Shown one piece after another: positions 1 through 9,407 of a stretch of 64,000 nucleotides of DNA. Source of the stretch: Mycothermus thermophilus (taxonomy: Eukaryota > Ascomycota > Sordariomycetes > Sordariales > Chaetomiaceae); contig QQBE01000001.1 of the NCBI GenBank assembly GCA_011316235.1, positions 3,227,816-3,291,815 on the forward strand, read 5' to 3'. Numbering within the stretch: position 1 is the first letter of the stretch; each line of letters opens with the position of its first letter. A model generated the notes under the pieces. The model was given only the letters and a program-made list of their open reading frames with translations, ran no database searches and had not been told where the DNA came from. Position numbers and translations under genes: made by a program.

Positions 1-47
1 ACCGTCTTGTATTTCCCCCGCCAACTAACACCGTCTCTGCAAACCAG

Positions 48-367
48 GTGATCAAATTTGTGGCGTCGGCCTCTCGGTCCGTTTCAACTCGCACCTCGTG
101 TCCATCTGGCACCGTGACTCGTCGAAGCAGAAGAGCATCGACAACATGCTGCAGTGCGTCCTCGAGGAACTTCCGCAGGAGCTCCGCCCAAAGCCTGAAA
201 ACTACTTCTATAAGCGCCATGCCGACCATGCCGGGTTCAAGGCCCCGCCCGAGCTGCAGGCTGTGATTGATTCCCAGCGCGCCAGGGAGGCGGCAGCCAA
301 GGCGGCACAGGAACAGCAGGAGCAGAAGGAGAAGGAGAAGGAGGGAGGCGAGGGGACAGGACAGTGA
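48..367 (+). CDS. eIF4E-family cap-binding protein, C-terminal exon (5' part outside window)
   Basis: This is the last exon of a translation initiation factor 4E family protein, which binds the mRNA 5' cap. Bases 1-47 look like the end of an intron, with a branch site (ctaac, about 24-28) and acceptor cag ending at 47. Reading from the acceptor in the second phase gives ICGVGLSVRFNSHLVSIWHR, the conserved eIF4E stretch that leads into the strand and helix carrying a cap-pocket Trp. The tail then runs FYKRHADH...FKAPPELQAV and ends in a Gln/Lys/Glu-rich region of about 30 residues and a stop at 365-367. The long charged tail is unlike the short tail of yeast Cdc33, so this may be a second fungal eIF4E form rather than the canonical one. 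The cap-binding Trp residues encoded upstream cannot be seen. Confidence 0.8.
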
Positions 368-1109
368 TATGGAGAGAGCAGTGATGCGGTCAAGAGATTA
401 TGGGGCAGTATCCATCTTAGGATGCATATGGAGAGTTGCTGTGTGTTTGTGTTTGACCGGAGCGTCTAGTGTAAACTAGAATCTCTTTGTGAAAAGAGAT
501 GCACTTGTTACTTAGAAGCATTAATGAGGCGTTGGGAGGGGTATATACCACCTATACACGTCTGAGACCAGTTGCTTGAAGCCCTGCATGGAGTACGTGT
601 ACTAGTCGAGCAGAACTGCGGGTACATGCTGGCATCCTACTTCTATGGAGAAGACCAAAATATGCAAGCCATCGGAACGTCGTCACCCAGTCCCTCCTGC
701 CATCAACATCCGCAGGTGAATCTATCACCAGACTCGAACGGCCCTCTCTCCATTCGATACTTCACGTAAGTGACCGCCGAAGAGGAGAGGCGTACATACA
801 TTGTACAATCCCTGTGATGCTGACCCAAGACCTTTCCTCCTTTTTCGCTGTCCTCACGGCCTGCTGTCGCGCCGCTGCCTTCCGACTCTCGGTTCACTTG
901 GGTCCGCGAGTAGGATATTTCAGTCCCACTCGCTTATGAATGAATTACGGCGGCGCAGCTGTTGGTCCTCCAGCTCTCAACATGGAGTGTCCAAACTCGA
1001 CTCGCCCCCGTTGGTCAAACCAGCTTTCGCTCGCTCGATAATCCGGTTTCGACTCGAAGGAAAATGTTTCCGCACTATGCCCATCACCACCATTTCCTCC
1101 CAAGCCTAA
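368..1109. other. convergent intergenic region
   Basis: About 740 bp lie between the eIF4E stop and the stop of the opposing EF-hand-like gene. Both transcripts should end here. Short open frames occur, but none shows a recognisable motif or intron signals. I see nothing else. Confidence 0.5.
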
Positions 1110-1973
1110 TCACCTCCAAACACCTGCTCGCCTCATCACCCGATCAAACTCCTCCTTCGTCACCCCTCTTGCAACCCCGGCCCCACCGTTTGCCTCGAGA
1201 ATCATATCCTTCAGCACCTCCTCCGTCACCACCACCCCGTCCAAATCCCCCTTCCTCCTCCCATCCTGTTGCTGATACTTATGCCCCTGTTCCTGCTTCT
1301 CCCTCTCCTTTGAATCCTGGTCCAACCTCAACAGCGCCGCCACCCGTTTGAGGTCTGCCAGAGTGATGCGCGGCGCGGACGCGTCGCCGCCAGTGGTGGT
1401 GGTGAAGAGCGCGTAGGCTTCGTCGAGCTCGGCGCGGTGCTGTTCCTCGTATTCTGGATCATCGGCGGCGCTGGCGCGGCGCGCGTTTATTTGTAGTGCG
1501 CAGATGCCGAGGAAGGCGGGGAAGGTAGCGAAGCCCTCGTCGTGCGGGTCGAGGACGCGCTTGAAGGAGGCTAGTTGGGATTGGGATTTGGGTGGTATAC
1601 CGAGGGCTCTGGAGGGGAGAGGGTTAGTTGATAAATGGTTTTGGTGAACGGTAGAAAGGGATGTGACGAACATCAAGGCGCGGCGCACATCGCCGATAGG
1701 AATGACGCCCTCCTTCTCGCTCTCCAGGGGTTCGGCGAAGAGAGAGAAGGCTTCGCGGATCTCGGCTTCCTCTTCTGCTGTGATATCGTGCTCCTTTGCA
1801 AGCTTGGATTGGCGGGTGGATGACCGCAGGGACGAAGAGCCGGCGGCGGTGGACGAGGATGTGCCAGAGGTTCCTGGTTGACGGCGGCGTGGAGGCTGCG
1901 CAGGTGTTAGCGACGCAAGACGAGATGAGAGAACTACGGATAGATCGACATGATGAGCTGGGTCACAAACCAT
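1110..1973 (-). CDS. centrin/calmodulin-like protein with degenerate EF-hands
   Basis: This is a calmodulin-superfamily protein with the spacing of a centrin. Two exons are supported: 1973-1672 and 1608-1110. The 63-nt intron (donor gttcgt, branch ctaac, acceptor ctccag) joins RRALI to ALGIPPKS, restoring the helix-loop-helix register. The protein is about 266 aa from the ATG at 1973. An alternative N-terminus uses a second intron (1970-1896, donor gtttgt, acceptor gcgcag) directly after the ATG, giving MPPRRRQPGT... and about 241 aa; that form resembles centrin-like N-termini and may be the true one. After a Ser/Thr-rich basic N-terminus come four EF-hand-like segments starting at DITAEEEAEIREAFSLF. 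None keeps the canonical DxDxDG...E loop, so calcium binding is doubtful. The precise role is unknown; nuclear-pore or spindle-pole centrin functions are only analogies. Confidence 0.72.
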   Translation of the reverse strand: MVCDPAHHVDLSVVLSSRLASLTPAQPPRRRQPGTSGTSSSTAAGSSSLRSSTRQSKLAKEHDITAEEEAEIREAFSLFAEPLESEKEGVIPIGDVRRALMFVTSLSTVHQNHLSTNPLPSRALGIPPKSQSQLASFKRVLDPHDEGFATFPAFLGICALQINARRASAADDPEYEEQHRAELDEAYALFTTTTGGDASAPRITLADLKRVAALLRLDQDSKEREKQEQGHKYQQQDGRRKGDLDGVVVTEEVLKDMILEANGGAGVARGVTKEEFDRVMRRAGVWR

Positions 1974-2885
1974 GGTATCTGTTAGAATGTGTGTGTCTTT
2001 CTTTGCAGAATCTAGAGCTCGGGGAATGGTATTCCGTATTGCTGCTCGGAATGTCCAATTCCTTGGAGTGGTTCTCTGTCTTGCGATGCGATCGAGATGC
2101 GACAAAGCGCAACCCAAGCTGGGACGGGAACCGTCATGGACAAAGTGGAGCTCCGAGCTCAAAGGAAGTGGGGCTCCCAATCGCCAATGCGTCGCCAGAG
2201 CACGTGACCTGCCCAAACGCATGTGGGTCCTCAGACACACCACTTCAAGCCGTGAAAAAATCCACGGAGCAACACTTTTTTTCCCTGTTTCCATCATTCT
2301 TTCCTCCATTCCACCTCTCAACAACTCATGTTGTCCCTCCCATCCTCTACCGTCCCCGGCTGTCTCTTCGTAGAAGAGCATTCCTATGTATTCTTTTCTC
2401 TCTAAACCTACACCTTCGTAGTTCATTTCCTCTCCGTAAGTCACGCGTTTCACGGTGTGGTCTGCCACGAAACGCAAAAATCGCATCTGAAGAAGACATG
2501 GACAGACGGGAAATGGTGGATGGCGTGGACGAGTGGACGAGACAAACAAACGCTTCAGCATTTGCTAGAGCTTGCCGCCTTCGCACCCAGGGCGTGTGAG
2601 TGTGGACGATGAAGCAAGAACAAAAACCCCGTGCCTCCGTAAGGCGCGTCCACGGGTTCATTACATCTCGATTCCATCACCGAATCTTGATGGTATAAGA
2701 CCGTGGAGACACATTCCCAACCTTCCCTGCCATTGCATATTGTTCGACATCATGTTGGACAACCGTCCCTGAGCTCTCTAAAGGCTAGCTTTCTCGACAA
2801 CCTCCTCTCTGGGTACAGCCGAATCAAAATCATGCCCAGCCAGATCGTGGGCTGAGCGCCCTCTTGCCCAGTCACGAGGGCAATC
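1974..2885. other. intergenic: promoter of the EF-hand-like gene and 3' flank of glo2
   Basis: About 910 bp separate two minus-strand genes. The stretch just above 1974 should hold the EF-hand gene promoter. A T-rich patch lies around 2275-2290. Minus-strand open frames here are Arg/Ser-rich and lack motifs, so I do not call genes. Confidence 0.45.
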
Positions 2886-4092
2886 TCACCTGAACTTGTT
2901 CTTCATCTCGCGTAGAGCGGTCATGATGGCAACAGGATCCGTCTCACCTGTCGCCTTTTGAATCTCTGGGTCCTGTTTCCCAGTCAGCACGGTTCCACAA
3001 CGGCATCGTCTTGACGAAAAGGCGTTCCCACCTGCGGCCGCATAAACACATTGTGCTTCTTCTCATCGCCGATCGTAAACTTTCCCTGTGTCTCCGAATT
3101 GGCCTTGGCAAAGGCAGCGAGCGCCTTGACGGGCTCGCTCGGGAGCACTGAGAGGGCAAACTTTGCGTTGGATGCCGTGTATTCATGTCCCGGCTGCCAT
3201 AGTCATCAGTCAGAGCGAGTCCTGAATTAATCAAAGCTGTGATGAACAATTCTCTGTACTTACGAATACCCTCGTGTCATCAGGCAAAGACGCCAACGTA
3301 ACGTTCAGCGCCTTGTGCATCTCCTCGCCGGTGCCCTCGAAGAACTTGCCGCAGCCTGGGACGGAACAAAAAGAGAAACGCTGTATCAGTAACACCTGCT
3401 TTGAAGCTGGACTCAGGAGAATATACCTACCGCCATGGAACAGCGTATCCCCCGTAAACACGGCCCTCTCGTCACCGTCCTGCATGAACCAGCAGATGCT
3501 GTCCTGAGTGTGGCATGGCGTGTGCAAGGCTTCAACTGCGATGCTGCCAATGTTGAATGTCTCGCCGTGCTTGGGCGTCCGGGTCACTTTCTTGCAGTCC
3601 TTGCCACCGATCACTTCAAGGGGTTGGCCGAGCTCGGAGAGCTGTAGGCGAGGTTAGCACTGCCGTCTGCCAAACGGTGTCATTGGGGATGGGAATGGCT
3701 AACAATCTCTTCGTTCCCGCCAGCATGGTCCCAGTGGCTATATCATGGTTAACTGCTTGGTTTCATTGATTCTGGGAACAAGGTCACTGACTGATGTGTG
3801 TTCACGATGGCTGTGAGCTTGATGGAACCGGTCTGGATGGCCTTCTTGAGAACGGGCAGAACCCTGAAGGTAAACCCGTATGAGCAGTGGCCCGCGAAGC
3901 ATGTCCCGTGAACGACAACTCACTCAGCTGGGTGCGCCGGGTCAATGACCACTGCTTCTCGTGACTTGTCATCAACAACAAGGTAGGCGTAGTTGTCGCC
4001 CGTCCCCGTCCCTGATACGTCTCGTCAGCCACGGTTGTTCCCCGAACCTTCTCGATATGCAACATACACATAGGAATCGACTGGATATGCAT
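2886..4092 (-). CDS. glo2: glyoxalase II (hydroxyacylglutathione hydrolase), 8 exons
   Basis: The enzyme hydrolyses S-D-lactoylglutathione to D-lactate and glutathione, the second step of methylglyoxal detoxification. Exons on the minus strand: 4092-4068, 4011-3924, 3863-3792, 3737-3704, 3641-3431, 3355-3264, 3193-3032 and 2972-2886. All junctions keep phase and give 256 aa, the normal family length. The metallo-beta-lactamase metal site THHHWDH falls at residues 60-66 and is split by an intron inside codon 62. Further family marks are GDNYAYLVVDD, HTPCHTQDS (third metal histidine), FTGDTLF, PGHEYT and the C-terminal TDPVAIMTALREMKNKFR. The start begins MHIQSIPMW, as in cytosolic forms, and no mitochondrial presequence is seen. 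Exon 4 is only 34 nt. The LAS1 stop lies about 440 bp upstream on the same strand. Confidence 0.93.
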
Positions 4093-4534
4093 CTTGCGAG
4101 CAGTGACAGGCTGTATGAAGATGAGCACTGTGAGCCGACGAATCGATATACACTAGAAGTGCAGAGGAGGAAACAGATGGCGTACAATAGCAGTCAAGGA
4201 TGCGAATCTGGACTGAGCAAACCGTTTTGCAGCTGTGATGAGGGGAATCATCGTCCTCGCTGAGAAGTAGGACACTAACACGGGCCCGGTAACCAATTGC
4301 TCCGAGGCATGCGGTTGCGGATTGGTAAGCCGTACAGTCAGCGGGGACTTGAGCATCCAAGCATTCAATGGGGGAGCTCAAATGTGACATCATTGCAGAG
4401 AGCTGCAGAAAAGGGTCCACAGTCACCTGACCACCTTGATTACCACCACCATCAAAGGTTTTGATCTCAGGTACACCCGGAGAGTAGGGGAAAGACATAG
4501 CAGTGTATGTAAAGTAGCTTTGGCATAGCTAGTA
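4093..4534. other. glo2 promoter and LAS1 3' flank
   Basis: About 440 bp lie between two minus-strand genes. A minus-strand open frame starting at 4498 runs into the glo2 start in a different phase and shows no targeting sequence or motif. I treat it as leader or chance. Confidence 0.4.
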
Positions 4535-5815
4535 CTATGCAACCCCAATCGGCTTCGGAACCCATTCCTCTTCCTCGTACAACACCCACGCCGGCCGAGT
4601 CTCAGTCATCTCAACATCCTCCTCCTGCTCTTCTGCTTCCGAGTCCTCATCGTCTTCCTCCTCATCTTCCTTCTCTTCCTCTCCCTCCAACAGCCTCACC
4701 TGCTCCCATGCCTTGCTGATCTCTTGCCTGACCTTTCCCATGTCCTTCACCAGCTCGTCCTTATCCTCTTCCATCCGGTCAACATCGTTAAGTCCACCTC
4801 CTGCTCGTTCCAACGCCTCCCTCGTCAACGCCACGGCCCTGCGCAGCACCGCACAGTCCCGAGAGTTCTCTACCGCCGAGTCTAAGGCCTTCAACACTTC
4901 CACTTCATCAAACTGGTTTAAGATGTCGAGCTTGAGCTGGCCCCCGTCCTCTCCATCTTCAAGGCACCTCTTCACAAGATGTTCCAGCACCTTCTCCCTA
5001 TCATGCTCATCCCCTTCCCCTGGATCCTTTTCGCTCCCCACTCCCTCCTCCTCATCCACCTCATCGTCGGCAGCACTGGCAGCAGCAGACGGCGCATCCT
5101 CCGCCGTCAAATGGCGCCAATAATACTCCCAAATCCACTCCAACGCATCCCTCGCCGCCGCGCGCAACCTCGTCAGCGAAGGCAGCTGCTCATGCGTGGC
5201 CTGGTGTCGCAGCTCGACAAACGTAGCTGGCAGCCCTACCGACTTGGCCACGTCGTACATGGACATTTTGCGCTGTTTATCCTGGTGCGAGTCAAGCAGC
5301 CCCGTCACGAAGCGGCCAAACGCCGCCGAGTACGCCGCCCGCACGGCGTATCCTCCCGCCGCGACCCCCATACCGTCTTGCAGCAGCATCCTCGTCGCCG
5401 CTGCCGCGCTCGTGCTCGCGCTGCCACCACCGCCAATAGATGCCTCGTCGCTCAGGATTGCTGACGTCAACAAGGCCGTGGACTCCACCATGTGTGGACA
5501 CCCGCCGCGTTGCGTCCACATGGAAACGCGGGCGACGGCGGCGGCGGCGCGCCGGCGGCGGATTGCTTGCTCTTGCTCTTGCTCTCGCTCTTGGTCTTCT
5601 CTGCCCTGGTCCTGTCGGTTTCTGTCGTGATACGCCTCCGCGGCGGTCGTCGTAGGTCTGCCTCGGTTTTGTCTTGGGCCTGACAACCCTGCACCACCAG
5701 TAGCGGCATTACCACTCCTTTGAGATAGGCTCCGGTAGTGTTCTGGGTAGAACTGCTCGCGCACGGCGAGTAGCTCGGCGCGATTGCGCCAGGGGGTAAG
5801 AACGTATTGTACCAT
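4535..5815 (-). CDS. las1: Las1-family pre-rRNA ITS2 endonuclease
   Basis: Las1 pairs with the polynucleotide kinase Grc3 and cuts internal transcribed spacer 2 during 60S ribosome maturation. The frame is uninterrupted and encodes 426 aa from MVQYVLTPWRNRAELLAVR, a typical Las1 N-terminus. The HEPN domain is clear: CPHMVESTALLTSAIL, then VRAAYSAAFGRFVTGLLDSH, then LPATFVELRHQATHEQLPSL. The RxxxxH catalytic pair is the R and H of RHQATH. The C-terminal half is acidic and coiled-coil-like, and ends in WVLYEEEEWVPKPIGVA. That tail is the conserved short segment that docks on the Grc3 kinase and activates it. A basic Gln/Glu/Arg-rich insert of about 60 residues lies between the N-terminus and the HEPN core. 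No intron is needed. Confidence 0.92.
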   Translation of the reverse strand: MVQYVLTPWRNRAELLAVREQFYPEHYRSLSQRSGNAATGGAGLSGPRQNRGRPTTTAAEAYHDRNRQDQGREDQEREQEQEQAIRRRRAAAAVARVSMWTQRGGCPHMVESTALLTSAILSDEASIGGGGSASTSAAAATRMLLQDGMGVAAGGYAVRAAYSAAFGRFVTGLLDSHQDKQRKMSMYDVAKSVGLPATFVELRHQATHEQLPSLTRLRAAARDALEWIWEYYWRHLTAEDAPSAAASAADDEVDEEEGVGSEKDPGEGDEHDREKVLEHLVKRCLEDGEDGGQLKLDILNQFDEVEVLKALDSAVENSRDCAVLRRAVALTREALERAGGGLNDVDRMEEDKDELVKDMGKVRQEISKAWEQVRLLEGEEEKEDEEEDDEDSEAEEQEEDVEMTETRPAWVLYEEEEWVPKPIGVA

Positions 5816-6533
5816 ATATCCCTTTTCGGATCTGAATCTCGACTGGTCTTGTTGTATGCTAAGTGGGTTGCGATAACTTATGGGGTGTCTGGGTTTTCCA
5901 GATGGGCTTCTGCGATTCAGGACAACGACCGTCGGGAATCCGTTTTGATCAATTGAAAGACTTTGAACGCCAAGGGTCCCAGCAGGCCGGTAAAGTCACG
6001 ATGATTTATGAATGATTAGGCAAATGGCGTTGGAGAGGTCGTGAGTATGAAGGTAGGCATGAGGAAGATACCTGTGGTTTCGAGGGAAAAAAAATGAAGC
6101 TCCAGGTTGTTAGTGCAACATCCTAGGTGGTCTGTGCACACATACTTTTGATATGGGGAAGAAGCCAAAAATTGTTAAGGCACTCTCAAACGATCAAATC
6201 CAAACACCACGATGCTTCGGTTTCCACTTCAAAGCTCTACAAGGTTGCTCGGTAAAATACACACACAATCTAGGTCAGGAAGTAATCGGACACCGTCATC
6301 GCTGCCTCTCATCAAACGCCGACCAAGCAACGCAATAGCTTCCTAAGTATGTACATACAAGTTCATTTTCCCTCCTCTAGTCCAAAAATTTCCACTGCCT
6401 CTTTCAACAGAGCCAAATCCCTCGGCGTGTCGCTGCCTGTCGATGCCTCATCGGACGTTGTTGTAGGTGTAACCAACCTTTCACTCCCATCATCATCGCT
6501 CCCATCGCAACATGTACCCCCAATCTGGGCCTC
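5816..6533. other. LAS1 promoter and NAD kinase 3' flank
   Basis: About 720 bp of AT-richer sequence lie between two minus-strand genes. A short A-run occurs near 6090. I see no gene, RNA or repeat. Confidence 0.4.
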
Positions 6534-8603
6534 CTATTTCTCCCAGGCCTTGAACGACTTCTGCCTCTGGCGGCTATTCCAATTGAGCTTGGCACTGATG
6601 CTATTGATCCAATCCTCGCTCCTCCTGCCATGCTGCTGGACGCAGGCGAAGGGGTACCTGCTCGCGCTGACTGTCACGTAATCCCCCGGGCGCAGCTCGA
6701 TGCGCTCGCGGCCGTCGAAGCTGGCCCACGAGCTGGTGCGCGCGTCGTACGGCACGCCGATGCGCAGCACGATCGTGTCGGGCAGGATCACTGGCCGGAA
6801 GGAGAGCGTGTGCGCACAAATGGCGGTGACGAGCATCACGGGGTTTTCTGGATGGCAGAGGCTGCCGCCGGCAGCGAGGTTGTACGCGGTGGAGCCCGTT
6901 GGGGTGCTGACACAGATTCCGTCGGCTGAGACGGACGTGAAGTGCTCGTCGTCGCCGAAGATTTCGATGCTGGACATGGCTGTTGTCAAGCTGGTCAGCA
7001 ATAGGGCCAAATGAGAGTTCAAGAGGAAGAAAGACCTACTTGGATTTGGTCCTCGGTCGACAACCACTTCGTTCAGCACCTCGTACGTCCCTTCCGGTCG
7101 ATGGGTAAGTTCGTCGTCTTTCTCATCCCCAATCAGCTCCTCGACCAGATCCCGCTTCGGCCTTTGCTCGTCCTCGCTGACGACATGGTCACCGTCTTGT
7201 TCAGACCGCGACCAAGTTGCCTGGCTGCGCATGACGGTCACCTCAAACCGCAGTCTCAAGCTCACCGTCACGCCGTCCCGAAAAGCGTTGGTCAGCGTCT
7301 TTTGGTAATCCCCAAAGTCGAACTTTGTCAGAAACCCCAAACTGCCCAACGCAAAGCTCAACACGGGCGGCACAATCCGCTGGAACAGCCAGCTCGCGTA
7401 CAGCACCGTGCCATCGCCGCCCAGCGTGATGACAAAGTCAAACGTGTGCGGCCTTGCCCGGCACATATCCACATCCCAAAACCGCAACCGCTTCGCCAAA
7501 GTCTCAGCCGCACCTTCTTCGCTCAACTCCCCGGCGGCGACGTAATCATCCCGAAGCTCCCTCAAAAGCCCGGCCATGTCAAACCGTTTGCTATCACGCA
7601 GGTCGCGTTCGACGTAGACGACATACCGCACATCGCGCTGGCGGTCGAGCAGCCAGCGGCACAGCTCGCGCGTCTTGATGATCAGTTCTTGGTCGTAGAT
7701 TTTGGTGAGCAAAAATATTGTGCGCACGCGGAAGCGCAGACGCATGTTTCCCAAGCGGCGACTCAGCTCGCGCACACCCCAGGCCATTTCGGAGAGCTGT
7801 TTCTTTGTGAGAAGACGTGAGTTTGGCGCGTCGGCGGATGAGGTCTGTTTGTCGAGCTGTGAGGGGGTTCGTGCGGGTCGCTTGCCCATCATCTGGCGTC
7901 TCCAGTGCTTTTCGTCGAGTTGGCCAACAGAAACGCAACTAACGCGCCGGCCGCCGGGGACCGGTTCATCATCGCTTTCATCGTCGTCTTTTACTTCGTC
8001 CTCTGAGCCAGAGGTGTCGTGACAACAGATCATGGTGCAAGATGGGCCACGAGGAATGCCCTCCTCATCATCATTTTCATCCTCCTTTTCCTCTGGTATG
8101 TCATGATGTTGTCCAACGCCATGATGGCCGTCCACCTGTGGTGCTGCCTTTGAAGATCCATCGCGTACTGGAGGTCCTTTTGAATCGGGGCGCCCTTCCC
8201 AAGCTTCCGACAGGGCGGCCAACTTCGCTTCGCATTCAGACGTGCCGAGGCCAGGGTGGTGGACCTTGGCTACAATGGCCTCACCCTCGGGCTTCGGCGA
8301 CTCTGTCATTTGCTCGGCGAGAAACTGATGGACAAGGCATTCGGGCTTTTGGGACGAGGGCTGTCGTTCCCGGAGACGTGGCGGGTCGGACTCGGTTGCA
8401 ACGAGGGAGCACTTCCGGCGGTAGGGGTTGGCCGACCCGAAGACAACCTAGTTCCATCGAGTCAATTGGGGGGTCCCTTCATCCCTAAAGACGGATGAGA
8501 GTGTTGTACTCACCTCGACCGAGTCTTCGTCGTCCTCAGACCCGGACAGTTGGTCACCATCCCAAGAGACTCGCCTCCTAAAGATCTTGTCGCTGCTTGC
8601 CAT
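6534..8603 (-). CDS. NAD kinase (Utr1 type)
   Basis: The enzyme phosphorylates NAD to NADP using ATP, or NADH in some paralogues. Three exons: 8603-8514, 8447-7040 and 6979-6534, giving 647 aa with all phases consistent. Exon 1 encodes MASSDKIFRRRVSWDGDQ. Exon 2 joins through VE|VVFGSANPYRRKCS. Catalytic marks are ITLGGDGTVLYASW (GGDGT about residue 372, nucleotide loop and catalytic Asp), SLGFLTKFDF, NEVVVDRGPNP and STPTGSTAYNLAAGG. The second intron joins NP|TMSSIEIF, exactly filling the NADK core. The N-terminal third is acidic and low in complexity (Asp/Glu runs near DDDESDDE). It has no mitochondrial presequence, so a cytosolic Utr1/Yef1-like enzyme is more likely than Pos5. The C-terminus ends KSFKAWEK. 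Confidence 0.93.
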
Positions 8604-9407
8604 TGTTCCTTTTGTTTGGGGTCAAGACTTGAAAGCCAGTCAACGGAGAGCTGTGGTTTATGTTTATGGATATGGACAGATGAAGATGACCTGACCCATG
8701 AAAGCGGCTGCTTTGATGGTTTTGATATTGCGGGAATTGGCATTGATGGACGGCGTTAACGGTCCATTGGCCCGTCATTGAAAGGAATGTCCACGGAAAG
8801 CAGGTGACCCAGCAAGGTTCTCTCGAGTCAAACTGCTCGGGCACTGCGTCATAGCGGGGCATGACTTGCCAAAAGGGGTAAGGTCGCTGATTAAGCTCTC
8901 GTTATCAGCCTGCTTCCCCGCGTCAGCCAGACCACCTCCTGTTCCAGAAGAGGAATCATCGCCAGCTCAACATCAGACACAATAAGCCACGAGACTCAGG
9001 TATGCTCGCAGGGTCCTATCGACCAGCCCAGGTCCCTTGGTACTTGTACAAACATCATCACCATCTGTGAGTTCCCGCGACCAATTCTTGTCCTTGGTGC
9101 CAACCATTGTCAGCATTCCTTCATGGCGAGCATAAGTCGAGGACTAAGGTGCTTGGGGTCTATATGTGTTGATATTTACATGGGAGAAAGCAGAAAAGGG
9201 GCTGATCCAGTTGGGTGCCATGGATTTGTTTATATTGATAGCATTGCCATCTTATTGGAACACATTGGTCCTCATTTCTTTCTACTAAGAAGAAACACTG
9301 ACACTTCGCAGTCCGTTTTTCCTTTCCCTAAGTTTGTTTCAACATACGGGCAGCGAGCGTCTGTCAAACACCTACCGGCGAAACTTTAAAGGGAACCACA
9401 CGATACA
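8604..9407. promoter_or_regulatory. divergent promoter region, NAD kinase / PfkB kinase
   Basis: The 800-bp gap separates two ATGs pointing away from each other, so both promoters and leaders must lie here. No TATA element is convincing. A small + frame (9123-9389) has no motif. Confidence 0.45.

Noticed and set aside
4025..4498. 157-codon minus-strand frame starting MSFPYSPGVPEIK upstream of glo2
   Set aside because: Out of phase with glo2, no targeting signal and no motif. It could be leader, but there is no support for a gene.
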